64,000 nucleotides of DNA from DAHUXN01 sp963729815 (GCA_963729815.1 CAVSPU010000008.1:1-64000), one strand, 5' to 3'; positions 36,491 through 45,846 are shown, counted from the first letter of the stretch. Notes: generated by a model from the sequence alone, not told the origin. Program-made: numbers and translations.

Positions 36491-36979
36491 TTATGGCCGC
36501 TTGCGAGGAGATGGTTGGCCAGTGGCGGGTTTCTTGCGGTCGGCAGGGTCCCAATCGTCCGGCGGAAACGCGATGCGCCAAAAATAGGCGGCACCGCGCG
36601 TGAACTCGAGCCCAGCCTGCGTTTTGCCGCCGTCAGATTGTCCCAGATAGACGACGCGGCATTCGATTTCCTCGGTGGTCTTTGCGTTTGTGAGCGTGAG
36701 TTTCTGTCCGCGATCCAATGCATGCGCCAAACGCACCAGGCATCCCTGCGCATTCACCGCGTCCGTTATGGCCTGCTCTTCAAACGGCTGATTGCCTTTC
36801 ACACCCTTGACGATCACGGGCATCGAGATGTAAACGCGCTTGCTGCGCCGGGTATCTCGCCGCGCTTCGGTCGGGCTTGCGGATTCGGGTGCTGCGGCAA
36901 CCGTGCCGGATTCTTCCGAGCCTGTTTCTTGAGTCGGGGCAGACGCTCCCCGACTCCCAAAGACTTTGTCCCAAGCCAT
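36491..36979 (-). CDS. PilZ-domain protein
   Basis: A 162-residue protein with an acidic, low-complexity N-terminus (~1-38) and a PilZ domain (~39-130). The RRDTRRSKRVYISMPVIVKG segment has the clustered arginines of the RxxxR c-di-GMP loop, although the second DxSxxG-like motif appears as DAVNAQGCLVRL, without the canonical Ser. Binding of c-di-GMP is thus possible but not assured. The C-terminal tail is rich in Pro and Lys. It stands alone, convergent with the small zinc-ribbon frame. Confidence 0.78.
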   Translation of the reverse strand: MAWDKVFGSRGASAPTQETGSEESGTVAAAPESASPTEARRDTRRSKRVYISMPVIVKGVKGNQPFEEQAITDAVNAQGCLVRLAHALDRGQKLTLTNAKTTEEIECRVVYLGQSDGGKTQAGLEFTRGAAYFWRIAFPPDDWDPADRKKPATGQPSPRKRP

Positions 36980-37211
36980 GGATGCCCTCTAGCGGAATGA
37001 TGCCCTGACTTCCTCGGCATGGCATAACGTTTCGTGTACTGCGTATCCATTCAGTCACGTCCCCTCATTCCGCTCGCGAGCTTCCGGAAGCAGCAGCGAT
37101 TCAAAGGTTGCGAAATCGGTCACATTCGTTCGCCACCGGTGATAGAGTCACCCAAAATTCGCGCGAAGAAAGGCGTGCATTGCATACTCCGGCTTCAGTT
37201 CGCAGCGTCGC

Positions 37212-38621
37212 ATGAAAACTTCGTCGGAGTCGCAAGGCACTGCACGCCAAAGCAAATCTGCTTCCGGGCTCGCCGCCCGTATTGGCCTTTTCGACGCAAC
37301 AATGATCGTGATGGGCGGGATTATTGGCTCGGGGATTTTCATCAATTCTTACGTCGTCGCGCAGCAGGTTCATACCCCAGTCTTGATCATTGGTGCGTGG
37401 GCCACAGGAGGAGTCATTGCGCTGGCCGGGGCATTTATCTGGGCCGAGCTGGCCGCGCGCATGCCCAAAGTCGGCGGCCAATACGCCTACCTGCGCGAGG
37501 CTTACCATCCTGCGGTCGCCTTTCTTTATGGATGGGTCTTGCTGCTCGTGATTCAGACTGGCGGCATGGCGGCCGTTGCCGTTACGTTCGCAAAGTATTT
37601 TCTCGAACTCACCCGCCTGCCAGTCGCCGACGGCGTGATTGCCACTCTTGCCCTCGGCCTCTTGACGCTCATCAACTGCCTCGGCGTTCGCGCCGGGAGC
37701 ACGGTGCAAAGCGCGCTCATGGTGCTGAAGATTGTGGCCATCGCCGGACTCGTTGCGTGCGGAGCGTTTTTTCTGGCGCATCACGGAAACGCCCCTTTGC
37801 CAGGAGGAAAACCTTATCCGTTGATTGACCGCCCGGTTTCGTTTGATCTCGTGACGGCCATCGGCGCTGCGCTCGTCCCCGTGCTGTTTGCCTATGGTGG
37901 ATGGCAAACGTCGAACTTTGTCGCCGAGGAGATTCGGGAGCCGCGAAAAAATCTCCCCCGCGCCCTTGTCATCGGTGTCATCGGAGTCATATTGCTGTAT
38001 CTCTCGGTGAATTTCGTCTACGTCTACGTCCTGGGGCCGTCGGGGCTGGCGCAAACCAGCACGCCCGCCTCCGCCGTGATGCGCGTCGCTCTCGGGCCGA
38101 AGGGCGCCGCATTAATTGCGGTTGGCATCGCGATCTCAGCGCTCGGATTTCTGAGCCAGTCGATACTCACCGCGCCGCGCGTTTATTTCGCGATGGCGGA
38201 AGACGGGTTGTTCTTTCGGTCCGTCGGCTGGTTGGATCCGCGCCACCGCGTGCCCGTTGTTGCCATCGTTCTTCAGGGAATCGCGGCCATCATCATTGCG
38301 CTATCCGGCAGATACGACCAGATTCTCAGCTACGTGGTTTCGATGGATTTTCTTTTCTTCGGGCTCACCGCAACCTGCCTCTTCACGTTTCGCCGCCGCG
38401 ACTTGGCCGCAGGCGTACCCAGACCGGAGCGAGGCCTTGCCCGCATGCCGGGACATCCCACAACCACGTTTCTCTTCGTCGCCGCCTGTTGGCTCGTTGT
38501 CATCAATACCATCTTCAAATATCCCCACAACACCGCGGTAGGATTCGGTATTTTATTCGCTGGCATCCCAGTGTATTTTTTCTGGAGCCGGCAAAAATCA
38601 AAGAGAGGTTCGCATTCGTGA
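37212..38621 (+). CDS. APC-superfamily amino-acid permease
   Basis: A 469-residue transporter with about 12 membrane helices. The N-terminal IGLFDATMIVMGGIIGSGIFINSYVVAQ contains the unwound GSGIF substrate-site loop of APC/LAT-type permeases. YGGWQTSNFVAEEIREPRKNLPRAL is the other family signature. It probably imports an amino acid by exchange or proton coupling. The stop overlaps a GTG start of the aminotransferase gene by 4 bases (GTGA), so the imported amino acid may be its substrate. Confidence 0.88.
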   Translation: MKTSSESQGTARQSKSASGLAARIGLFDATMIVMGGIIGSGIFINSYVVAQQVHTPVLIIGAWATGGVIALAGAFIWAELAARMPKVGGQYAYLREAYHPAVAFLYGWVLLLVIQTGGMAAVAVTFAKYFLELTRLPVADGVIATLALGLLTLINCLGVRAGSTVQSALMVLKIVAIAGLVACGAFFLAHHGNAPLPGGKPYPLIDRPVSFDLVTAIGAALVPVLFAYGGWQTSNFVAEEIREPRKNLPRALVIGVIGVILLYLSVNFVYVYVLGPSGLAQTSTPASAVMRVALGPKGAALIAVGIAISALGFLSQSILTAPRVYFAMAEDGLFFRSVGWLDPRHRVPVVAIVLQGIAAIIIALSGRYDQILSYVVSMDFLFFGLTATCLFTFRRRDLAAGVPRPERGLARMPGHPTTTFLFVAACWLVVINTIFKYPHNTAVGFGILFAGIPVYFFWSRQKSKRGSHS

Positions 38622-39706
38622 AGAAACTACGCGGGGAAAGCCGTTCACCTTATCTGGAATGGGCAAAACTGAAATCGCATGCCACTTATAATCTTGCGAC
38701 TAGCGGACTCGACGGCTACCCGCTCGCCAAGTTGCCGGTAAGAATCGAGGATCTCGAAATTTCCGTCGGGGGCAGCTATGGCTATCCGCCGCTACAGGAG
38801 CGCCTCGCGCGCAAGAATGGCGTCGGGCCCGAATGCGTCGTCGCGGCGAATGGCACATCCATGGCCAACCATCTCGCGATGGCCGCGTTGATCGAGCCCG
38901 GAGACGAAGTATTGATCGAGCAGCCTACATACGAGCCGATGGTCACGGCTGCCGAATATTTTGGCGCTCGGATTCGCCGTTTTCCACGGCGAGTCGAGAA
39001 TGGATTTCAAATTGACTCGCGCGATATTGAACGCGCCATCAAGCCTGAGACCAGGGTCATCGTTCTCAGCAACCTTCACAATCCGACGGGCGCGCGAACG
39101 TCCGATGCGGAGCTGCGCGAGATCGGTAAGCTCGCAAACGCGCATGGAGCGCACGTATTGGTCGACGAAGTTTATCTCGATGCATGCTTCGATCCCCACG
39201 CACGCTCTGCATTTCATCTTGGGCCGAATTTCGTGGTAACGAGCAGCCTCACAAAAGCGTTTGGCCTCTCTGGGCTGCGTTGCGGCTGGATTCTCGCGCC
39301 GGCGCCCCTAGCGGAACGTATGTGGAAACTCAACGATCTCTTCGGAGTGATTCCCGCGCATGTGGCCGAATTGTTGAGCGTGATTGCGATGGATCATCTC
39401 GCGGAAATTTCCGATTACGCTCGCAGGAGATTGGACACGAATCGTCCGCTGGTCCAGCGATTCCTCGATTCGCGAAAGGATTTATCCGCGATTCCATTTG
39501 AAGCAGGCACGACTACGTTTCCCAAGCTGGCCTCGGGCCGTATTGACGACCTCTGCCGCATTCTGCGCGAAAAATACGATACCAGTGTCGTCCCGGGCAG
39601 ATTTTTCGAAATGGCGGATCACTTTCGTGTGGGCATCGGCGGCAAGACGGAAATGCTCAGTGAAGGACTGCGGCGACTCGGCCTCGCGCTCGATGAGATA
39701 GCTTGA
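38618..39706 (+). CDS. PLP-dependent class I/II aminotransferase
   Basis: A 362-residue fold-type I enzyme. LSNLHNPTGA (cofactor-phosphate/substrate region), HVLVDEVYLDACF (Asp contacting the pyridine N) and VTSSLTKAFGLSGLRCGWIL (PLP-Schiff-base Lys) are visible. The GTG at 38618, behind AAGAGAGG, is the start; a longer open frame upstream only reads the permease gene in another phase. Somewhat shorter than the usual 380-400 residues, with a compact N-terminus. Substrate unknown; coupling with the permease suggests an imported amino acid. Confidence 0.85.
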   Translation: MKKLRGESRSPYLEWAKLKSHATYNLATSGLDGYPLAKLPVRIEDLEISVGGSYGYPPLQERLARKNGVGPECVVAANGTSMANHLAMAALIEPGDEVLIEQPTYEPMVTAAEYFGARIRRFPRRVENGFQIDSRDIERAIKPETRVIVLSNLHNPTGARTSDAELREIGKLANAHGAHVLVDEVYLDACFDPHARSAFHLGPNFVVTSSLTKAFGLSGLRCGWILAPAPLAERMWKLNDLFGVIPAHVAELLSVIAMDHLAEISDYARRRLDTNRPLVQRFLDSRKDLSAIPFEAGTTTFPKLASGRIDDLCRILREKYDTSVVPGRFFEMADHFRVGIGGKTEMLSEGLRRLGLALDEIA

Positions 39707-39739
39707 TGCGTCGTCGCACGACGATCACAGCAGCAGTCG

Positions 39740-40651
39740 CTAGCCAGTCGAGCGTTCACTCCCCAAACTGATGCTTTGCTTCGGTCGCAACAAACGAATG
39801 AAGGCCCTCGCAGGATGGGAGAGCGGCCGGTCACGCCGGAAAATCAGGAATAGATCGCGCCGCAAATGCATCTCGCGGATACGCACTTCGGTGAGCTGGC
39901 CCCGCTCGACTTCCGTCTGCACGCACATCCGCGGAACGATCGCGACGCCTATGCCCATTTCGACGAATCGCTTGATGCTCTCGATCGTTGGCAACTCCAC
40001 ACCCATTTGCAGTTGCACGTGGTGTTGAGCGAAAAGTTGAATCACGCGCTCGCGATACGGCGACAAAACGATGTGGGCGATGAAGACTTCGTTACCGAGA
40101 TCCTTAATGGATACGCGGCGCCGTTTTGCGAGCCGGTGGCGCGGATGCACCACAAGCGCCAGATCGTCGCGCAGGAATTCCACGGCCGCCAGCGCGTCAT
40201 CTGGCGGCCGGTAGGACGCGATTCCCAAATCCAGCCGGTAATTCAGAATTTCGCGTGGAATATCCCGCGAATACACGCGATGAATCGCAATCTCGACCTT
40301 GGGATACTTCTTGCGGAAGCGCCCCAGCGCCGGCAACAGCGCATGAATCGAGCTTTCATTGACTCCGAGTGACAACCTTCCGCGGCGCAGCCCCGCCAGG
40401 TCCTCCAAACTTCGCCGTGCTTCCTCGCGCAGGTTCAGCATCCGCTCAGCGTACTCGACCAGCAGGGCACCGGCCTCCGTTAGCGTTCCCGCACCTGTTC
40501 CGCGCACGAACAGCGGCTGTTCCACCCACTCTTCAAGTTTTCGCACGGAGATGCTGATTGCCGGTTGCGTACGGTAAAGCTTTTCCGCCGCGCGCGAAAA
40601 ACTCCGCTCGCGGGCCACAGTCAGGAATACCTGTAGGGAATTGAGGTCCAT
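39740..40651 (-). CDS. LysR-type regulator, probably of leuAB
   Basis: A 303-residue LysR-family activator. The N-terminal HTH is MDLNSLQVFLTVARERSFSRAAEKLYRTQPAISISVRKLEE, followed by the two-lobe effector domain. It is divergent from leuA, with an inverted repeat between them. The arrangement is that of a LysR regulator sensing a pathway intermediate (LeuO- or IlvY-like logic), but the effector is not predictable. Confidence 0.88.
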   Translation of the reverse strand: MDLNSLQVFLTVARERSFSRAAEKLYRTQPAISISVRKLEEWVEQPLFVRGTGAGTLTEAGALLVEYAERMLNLREEARRSLEDLAGLRRGRLSLGVNESSIHALLPALGRFRKKYPKVEIAIHRVYSRDIPREILNYRLDLGIASYRPPDDALAAVEFLRDDLALVVHPRHRLAKRRRVSIKDLGNEVFIAHIVLSPYRERVIQLFAQHHVQLQMGVELPTIESIKRFVEMGIGVAIVPRMCVQTEVERGQLTEVRIREMHLRRDLFLIFRRDRPLSHPARAFIRLLRPKQSISLGSERSTG

Positions 40652-40675
40652 CCGAGGATTAGCCTCCGTCCCATA

Positions 40676-40692
40676 TATAACGGAAAGTTATA
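40676..40692. promoter_or_regulatory. LysR-type operator candidate between lysR gene and leuA
   Basis: TATAAC-GGAAA-GTTATA, a perfect 6-bp inverted repeat that contains the T-N11-A core of LysR boxes. It lies about 25 bases upstream of the regulator start and about 80 upstream of leuA. A TATAAA element at 40707-40712 could be the leuA -10 box; no good -35 is seen, as expected for an activator-dependent promoter. Confidence 0.6.
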
Positions 40693-40770
40693 GCATCTAC
40701 AACAATTATAAATTAGACGGATTGGACTGAGTGCGCTTGACTGGTTTTCTCAGCCAGAATGGGGGCAACC

Positions 40771-42003
40771 ATGGACATAGTCCAATTCTTCGATACCACG
40801 CTTCGCGATGGCGAGCAGTCGCCTGGCTTTTCGATGAACCCGGAAGAAAAGCTGCGCCTTGCGCGCAAGCTCGAACAGCTTGGAGTGGACGTTATCGAAG
40901 CGGGTTTTCCAGTTGCTTCCGCCGGAGAGCTCGATTGTGTCCGGAGGGTTGCCGGCGAGATTCGCACCGCGCGTGTCGCCGCGCTCGCTCGCGCCCGGCG
41001 CGAAGATGTCGAAGCGGCTTTGACCGCTCTCGAACCCGCCACGCGCCCTCGGTTGCACATTTTCCTCGCCACGTCCGATCTTCATCTGCAAGCCAAGCTG
41101 CGCATTTCGCGCCAGCAGGCGCTCGATGCCGTTTCGCGCTGGGTGCGTTACGGCCGTGAGCACTGCGCGGAAGTGGAATTCTCCGCCGAGGACGCGAGCC
41201 GCAGCGATATTCGCTTTCTTCTCGACGTGATGGAAACGGCCGCGGAAGCTGGCGCCACGATTCTGAATATTCCCGACACGGTGGGATACAGCACGCCTGA
41301 GGAGTACGGCGCGATTTTTGACCGAGTGCGCAGCCACCTGGGCCGTGCGGAAGAAATCATATTGAGCGCGCATTGCCACAACGACCTCGGCCTTGCCGTC
41401 GCCAACTCCCTGGCCGCGGTTCGCGCCGGGGCGCGTCAAGTCGAATGCACCATCAACGGAATCGGTGAGCGAGCCGGAAACGCTTCGCTCGAAGAGCTTG
41501 CCGTCGCTCTCGCCGTCCGGCAGAGCTTCTTCGGTGTGCGCACGAATCTTCGCCTCGAGGAGATTTATTCCGCGAGCCGCATGCTTTCCGAAATCACCGG
41601 CGTAAACGTGCCACCCAACAAGGCAGTCGTCGGCTCCAACGCTTTTGCGCACGAAGCAGGAATCCATCAGGATGGCATTCTCAAGAATCCGCTCACCTAC
41701 GAAATCATTCGACCAGAAGCTGTCGGCGTCCCTGCGCGCCGTCTCGTTGTCGGCAAGCATTCCGGGCGGAACGCGCTGCGGACGCGCATCGAGGAACTCG
41801 GCTATCGCCTCAGTGACGAAGAGGTCGCGCAGTGTTATCGTGCTGCCATGGCTCTCGCCGACGCTTCCAAGGAAGTCACCGACCGCGACCTGCTGACCTT
41901 CGCGCACCAGGCGCGTCGCGGCCGCTTGACTGGGAATTCAGTTAACGCAGCCAGTGATGCCGTGACGGCGAGCGCCGTCAGCGCCGCGGGTGAAGCGCGA
42001 TGA
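40771..42003 (+). CDS. leuA: 2-isopropylmalate synthase lacking the C-terminal allosteric domain
   Basis: About 410 residues from ATG 40771 (four more if 40759 is used). The catalytic TIM barrel has FDTTLRDGEQSPG (divalent-metal Asp and general base), the metal HxH in SAHCHNDLGLAVANS, and GIGERAGNASLEELAVAL. A short communication subdomain follows (GSNAFAHEAGIHQDGIL). The ~110-residue LeuA dimer domain that binds leucine in standard enzymes is missing; the chain ends in a low-complexity Ala/Ser tail. It starts leucine synthesis from 2-oxoisovalerate and acetyl-CoA. The stop overlaps leuB by 4 bases. Homocitrate or citramalate synthase are alternatives, but the partner is a clear LeuB. Confidence 0.83.
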   Translation: MDIVQFFDTTLRDGEQSPGFSMNPEEKLRLARKLEQLGVDVIEAGFPVASAGELDCVRRVAGEIRTARVAALARARREDVEAALTALEPATRPRLHIFLATSDLHLQAKLRISRQQALDAVSRWVRYGREHCAEVEFSAEDASRSDIRFLLDVMETAAEAGATILNIPDTVGYSTPEEYGAIFDRVRSHLGRAEEIILSAHCHNDLGLAVANSLAAVRAGARQVECTINGIGERAGNASLEELAVALAVRQSFFGVRTNLRLEEIYSASRMLSEITGVNVPPNKAVVGSNAFAHEAGIHQDGILKNPLTYEIIRPEAVGVPARRLVVGKHSGRNALRTRIEELGYRLSDEEVAQCYRAAMALADASKEVTDRDLLTFAHQARRGRLTGNSVNAASDAVTASAVSAAGEAR

Positions 42004-43127
42004 CGGGTATTCGCAAGAAAATCGCCGTGTTGCCCGGCGACGGCATCGGCCCGGAAGTCATTCGCGCGGCCATCTCTATGCTCGAAGAGTGTGCGCGCGG
42101 CTTCAGCCACTGTTTTGAATTCAACGAATTGCTCTTCGGCGGTGCAGCCATCGATCAGTGCGGCCATCCGCTTCCGCCGGAAACGCTAAAGCAATGCCGC
42201 GAAGCCGACGCCGTCCTTCTGGGTGCTGTCGGCGGCGCAAAATGGGATAGTCAGCCGCTCGATCGCCGGCCCGAGGCCGGTCTGCTCGGAGTGCGCAAGG
42301 AGCTTGGCCTCTATATCAACGTCCGGCCGGTCAAGCTGCTCGATCCGTTGCGGGAAATTTCGCCGCTCCGTATAGAGAAAGGCTCGACGATTGATCTCGA
42401 AATCGTGCGCGAGCTTGCCGGCGGAATTTATTTTGGACCGCGGCAGACTGGCGGCACCGGCGGCGACGAATTTGCGTCGGACACTGAAATTTATGCCACG
42501 AAGGAAATCGAACGCGTCGCGCTTTATGCTTTTCGCCGCGCGGGTGCTCGTCGCGGCCAACTGGCGAGCATCGATAAGGCGAACGTTCTCGCCAGTTCCG
42601 GCCTCTGGCGAAGGACAGTCCAGCGTATCGCCAAGGATTTTCCGGAAGTCACGGTCGAGTCGCTCTACGTCGACAATGCCGCTCTGCAGATTCTCCTGCG
42701 CCCGGCGCAATTCGACATCATGCTCACGTCGAATATGTTCGGCGACATCCTGAGCGACGAAGCCGCCGGACTGGTCGGCTCCATTGGCTTGATCCCGTCG
42801 ATGAGCCTTGGCAACGGAACGGCGCTTTACGAACCTATTCACGGCTCCGCGCCGCAGCTCGCCGGAAAGGATTGCGCCAATCCCATCGGAACAATTCTTT
42901 GTGCGGCCATGATGCTGCGCGAATCCTTCAGTCTCGCCACTGAAGCGGCCGCAATCGAACGCGCCGTCGCCCACACCCTCGCACGTGGTTTCCGTACACC
43001 CGACATCGCCAGTCCTGGCGCCAAAGCAGGCGCGCAAATCATCGGTTGCGCGGAAATGTCCGCGCGAATTCGCACGGCGTTTTCGGAATCGCTCGCGGAG
43101 ACGGAGCGCTACGGCTGGGGAGTTTAA
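42000..43127 (+). CDS. leuB: 3-isopropylmalate dehydrogenase
   Basis: A 375-residue beta-decarboxylating dehydrogenase. GDGIGPEV, GAVGGAKWDSQPLDRRPEAGLLGVRKELGLYINVRP and VRELAGGIYFGPRQ are LeuB-specific; the metal-binding Asp cluster is in TSNMFGDILSDEAAGL and the NAD loop is GSAPQLAGKDCANPIG. It oxidises and decarboxylates 3-isopropylmalate. Translationally coupled to leuA (ATGA). leuC and leuD are not in the window. Confidence 0.93.
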   Translation: MTGIRKKIAVLPGDGIGPEVIRAAISMLEECARGFSHCFEFNELLFGGAAIDQCGHPLPPETLKQCREADAVLLGAVGGAKWDSQPLDRRPEAGLLGVRKELGLYINVRPVKLLDPLREISPLRIEKGSTIDLEIVRELAGGIYFGPRQTGGTGGDEFASDTEIYATKEIERVALYAFRRAGARRGQLASIDKANVLASSGLWRRTVQRIAKDFPEVTVESLYVDNAALQILLRPAQFDIMLTSNMFGDILSDEAAGLVGSIGLIPSMSLGNGTALYEPIHGSAPQLAGKDCANPIGTILCAAMMLRESFSLATEAAAIERAVAHTLARGFRTPDIASPGAKAGAQIIGCAEMSARIRTAFSESLAETERYGWGV

Positions 43128-43167
43128 GCCGGGAAAAGGGATCGATGACTGCAGGCAAACAGCGGAA

Positions 43168-43800
43168 CTAAATTCTGCGCAGCACCAGGCAGCTTGCGAT
43201 CATGTCGTGCAGCGCCTGTTTCTTGGCTGTAAATCCCGCCATGATGTACCCGATTGCAAATGGAATGAGTCCCGTGATGAATTTCGCGAAGAATCGCCCG
43301 CTCGCCCGCGCGAAGGAAATCGGCTGATACTGCAGGTCCGTAACGATCAATCCCAACGCCATTTTCCCCAGCGTCCCCTGGTAGCGCGAGCTTTCCATCC
43401 ATGCGTAATAAAGCCATATCATCACGGTCATTCCCACGACAAACGCGACGATGGCAAAAATGACCGTGCCCGTGAAAATTTCGTCCGGGGTCGGATTCTC
43501 CGGTAAGCGGCGAATCACCGCGACCAATCCCGTCGCAAGGATCAAGAACAGAGCGAACGCGCACTCCGCGAGCACCAAAACCACTGCATCGATCAAGTAC
43601 GCGACAAACCGGAGCCAGAAACCCGCGTAAAAAAGCTGTGGCGCCACGGCGATTGCGCCGACTGGCGGCTGGGCCGCTCCGGCAACAGGTGCATACGCGA
43701 CTGGCGGCGCAGATGCCGTGGCAGCGGATACGGGTCTCCCGCACGCGCTGCAAAACGCCGCGCCATCCGCGATCACTCCCCCGCAAATCGAGCAGAACAC
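43168..43800 (-). CDS. Zinc-ribbon RDD-family membrane protein (paralogue 1)
   Basis: A 210-residue protein: an N-terminal zinc ribbon (CSICGG...CSACG, residues 3-21), a Pro/Ala-rich linker, then an RDD domain with three helices (FWLRFVAYLIDAVVL, with the Arg and Asp of the family name, and LGKMALGLIVTD). The start is GTG at 43800. It follows a paralogue on the same strand after 34 bases. Some RDD proteins act in Na+/H+ exchange or membrane stress, but no function can be assigned here. Confidence 0.82.
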   Translation of the reverse strand: MFCSICGGVIADGAAFCSACGRPVSAATASAPPVAYAPVAGAAQPPVGAIAVAPQLFYAGFWLRFVAYLIDAVVLVLAECAFALFLILATGLVAVIRRLPENPTPDEIFTGTVIFAIVAFVVGMTVMIWLYYAWMESSRYQGTLGKMALGLIVTDLQYQPISFARASGRFFAKFITGLIPFAIGYIMAGFTAKKQALHDMIASCLVLRRI

Positions 43801-43834
43801 TTGGTATCTCCGTTTTTCTGCCGTGCGATGCGCG

Positions 43835-44545
43835 TCAGATCTTCCGAATCACCAGGCAGCCCGCCATCATGTCGTGCAGTGCCTGTTTTTTATCCGTGAA
43901 TCCTGCACAAATGCAGTCGATAGGCCAAAAAAGAAACGCGCCCAGAATTGGAACGAGGCGAAATACAATCATGCTGAAATACCGGCCCGTCGCACGTCCG
44001 AACGAAATGCGTCCTCCCGAAAGGTCCGTCACGTAAATCCCGAGAGCCTTTTTCCCCACCGTTGCCTGCCAAGGCGAGCTTTCCAGTAGCGCGTAATAAA
44101 GCCATTCCGCCACAAATGCAAGCAAGACGAAGCGCAAAATAATCCGCATGCCCATAAGATGGGCAAACGAGTCGGGAGAAAATGGAGAAGATGAGTTGAA
44201 CGAATTTAGGATTCCCGAGCTGGCGAAAAACGCCACGAATAGAAAACCAAGAGGCACCGCGAGGATCAGCGCGTCAATGATGTATGCGACGAACCGCAGC
44301 CAGAATCCGCCATAGGCTACAGCGTGCCTAGGCATCGCAGAGGGATAGGCAGGATACGCAGGAGCCGCCATCACTGGGGCGGCGGGAGGAGGTGGTGCGC
44401 CTGCTTCGGCTTGTGGCGAGAACCCTCCTCCGGGCGCAAGCGGAATTCCGCGTGGCGCAGTGGATCCACCGCTCATTCCTTGCCCGCACGAGGGGCAGAA
44501 CGCTGCCGTGTCCGCGACCTGTGCGCCGCATTTCGAGCAGAACAT
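43835..44545 (-). CDS. Zinc-ribbon RDD-family membrane protein (paralogue 2)
   Basis: A 236-residue protein with the same plan as its downstream neighbour: zinc ribbon (CSKCGA...CPSCG), a Pro/Gly/Ala linker, and RDD domain (FWLRFVAYIIDALIL; VGKKALGIYVTD). The shared ending KKQALHDMMAGCLVIRKI versus KKQALHDMIASCLVLRRI shows an origin by tandem duplication. Strong GAGGAGG site before ATG 44545. Confidence 0.83.
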   Translation of the reverse strand: MFCSKCGAQVADTAAFCPSCGQGMSGGSTAPRGIPLAPGGGFSPQAEAGAPPPPAAPVMAAPAYPAYPSAMPRHAVAYGGFWLRFVAYIIDALILAVPLGFLFVAFFASSGILNSFNSSSPFSPDSFAHLMGMRIILRFVLLAFVAEWLYYALLESSPWQATVGKKALGIYVTDLSGGRISFGRATGRYFSMIVFRLVPILGAFLFWPIDCICAGFTDKKQALHDMMAGCLVIRKI

Positions 44546-44740
44546 AAAACCTCCTCACTCGCCGCAGAAAAGAATTCCACGCATCCTACTTGCACGTCGC
44601 CGCAAGGTCAACCGCCAAGAATCAATGACTAAGAATCGATGATCAGGAATTGAGAAACCGCTACCATTGACGCACAGCCGCAGCCCGTCATACCGTGTCG
44701 TTATCGAGCGCATATAGGCGGACATACGAAGGAGACGAAA

Positions 44741-45127
44741 ATGGTCAAACTCGACCATGCCAAACTCACCGTGAAAGATTGGCGTGCCGCGCGCGATTGG
44801 TATATCAAGCATCTTGGTCTGAAGCTTGAGTTCGAAGCTGCTGCGGGCGGGCCGGCCAAACTTGGCGTTGCCGCGCTCCATGACGACGCGGGTTTTACAC
44901 TCTTTCTCGAGCAGGTCGCCGAATGCATTCCCCCCTGCGGCTGTGTTCACAATTTCCAGGTCAGCGACGTTGATGCAAAATGTCGCGAGCTTTCCGCTTC
45001 GGGTGTGAGAATTCTGCGCGCGCCGGGCAAACAATTCTGGGGCTATGGCGCCGAACTGGCCGACCCCGATGGCCACGTACTTTACCTCTGGGACGAAAAA
45101 TCGATGCGCGAAAAAGGCGGCGGGTAG
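44741..45127 (+). CDS. Glyoxalase/VOC-fold protein
   Basis: A 128-residue vicinal-oxygen-chelate protein of one betaalphabetabetabeta pair: KLDHAKLTVKDWRAARDWYIKHLGLKLEFE at the start and AELADPDGHVLYLWD at the end. The metal-ligand positions are plausibly His at residue ~5 and the acidic residue near the end, but the substrate cannot be inferred. Good GGAGACG site before the ATG. It stands alone. Confidence 0.8.
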   Translation: MVKLDHAKLTVKDWRAARDWYIKHLGLKLEFEAAAGGPAKLGVAALHDDAGFTLFLEQVAECIPPCGCVHNFQVSDVDAKCRELSASGVRILRAPGKQFWGYGAELADPDGHVLYLWDEKSMREKGGG

Positions 45128-45148
45128 TCATGCCTCTCCCGATCTGAA

Positions 45149-45790
45149 ATGCCCTCACGCCGCCAACAGCGCCGCTTTGTCTCTCTTGCCATCGCCCTGA
45201 TTCTCATCGCTCTCTATCTCTACCACCAGTATCATTCCGCCGCGCGCCACGGTCCGCCATCCTCGCTCTTCGGCTGCGGAATTCACTGTGGCACTGAGCG
45301 CTGGGCCGTGAAGACGCTCAGCGACCCTGACTCCGCCACCGTTAATTTTTCTCCTCGACCCACGACCGTCGCCTGGCTTACTGCGCAGCCCGCGCCGCAA
45401 ATCCTCCCCGAAGACTCCCGCGTCGCGCCACTCGAATTTCAAGCCTTCACCGTCCGCGGGCGCCTCGTCGGCGTCAAGGAAGAAGACGATCGAGACTTCC
45501 ACATCCTTCTCGCCGATGTCGATGATCCCAGCTCCACGATGATCGCGGAAATTCCTTCTGATGAATGTTCCGGAGCCTGCTCCTCGCGTTATGCTACCTC
45601 TTTCGAAGACGCGCGCCGCCAGATCGAATCCCGCTTCGGCATGCCCACCGATCGCTTCATCGATGTCCGCGACGACGTCATCGTCGATGTAACCGGCATC
45701 GCCTTCTTCGATTTCTTCCATCGCCAGCGTGGCGTCGCTCCCAACGCCATCGAACTCCATCCCGTGCTTTCCATCCAGTTCGAACAATAG
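45149..45790 (+). CDS. Membrane-anchored protein of unknown function
   Basis: A 213-residue protein with a basic N-terminus (MPSRRQQRR), one membrane anchor (FVSLAIALILIALYLY, ~10-25) and a soluble part outside the cytoplasm. Features: a conserved-looking CGIHCGTERWAVKTLSDPD segment, then VRGRLVGVKEEDDRDFHILLADVDD, a beta-rich OB-like stretch, and PSDECSGACSS with two Cys that may form a disulfide. The ending EIELHPV...-like VAPNAIELHPVLSIQF is common in a family of small proteins with OB-type folds. I do not recognise a function. Confidence 0.7.
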   Translation: MPSRRQQRRFVSLAIALILIALYLYHQYHSAARHGPPSSLFGCGIHCGTERWAVKTLSDPDSATVNFSPRPTTVAWLTAQPAPQILPEDSRVAPLEFQAFTVRGRLVGVKEEDDRDFHILLADVDDPSSTMIAEIPSDECSGACSSRYATSFEDARRQIESRFGMPTDRFIDVRDDVIVDVTGIAFFDFFHRQRGVAPNAIELHPVLSIQFEQ

Positions 45791-45846
45791 CCGCTTGCGC
45801 CTCCGTCATTGGCGAAAACTGGCTCCTGCGGTATCCTGCTTCGACC

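Noticed and set aside
37901..38617. Extension of the aminotransferase upstream by about 240 codons
   Set aside because: It reads the permease gene out of phase; the GTG at 38618 with a ribosome-binding site is the natural start.
40750..41907. A 385-residue open frame antisense to leuA
   Set aside because: Shadow frame; leuA catalytic motifs are intact on the other strand.
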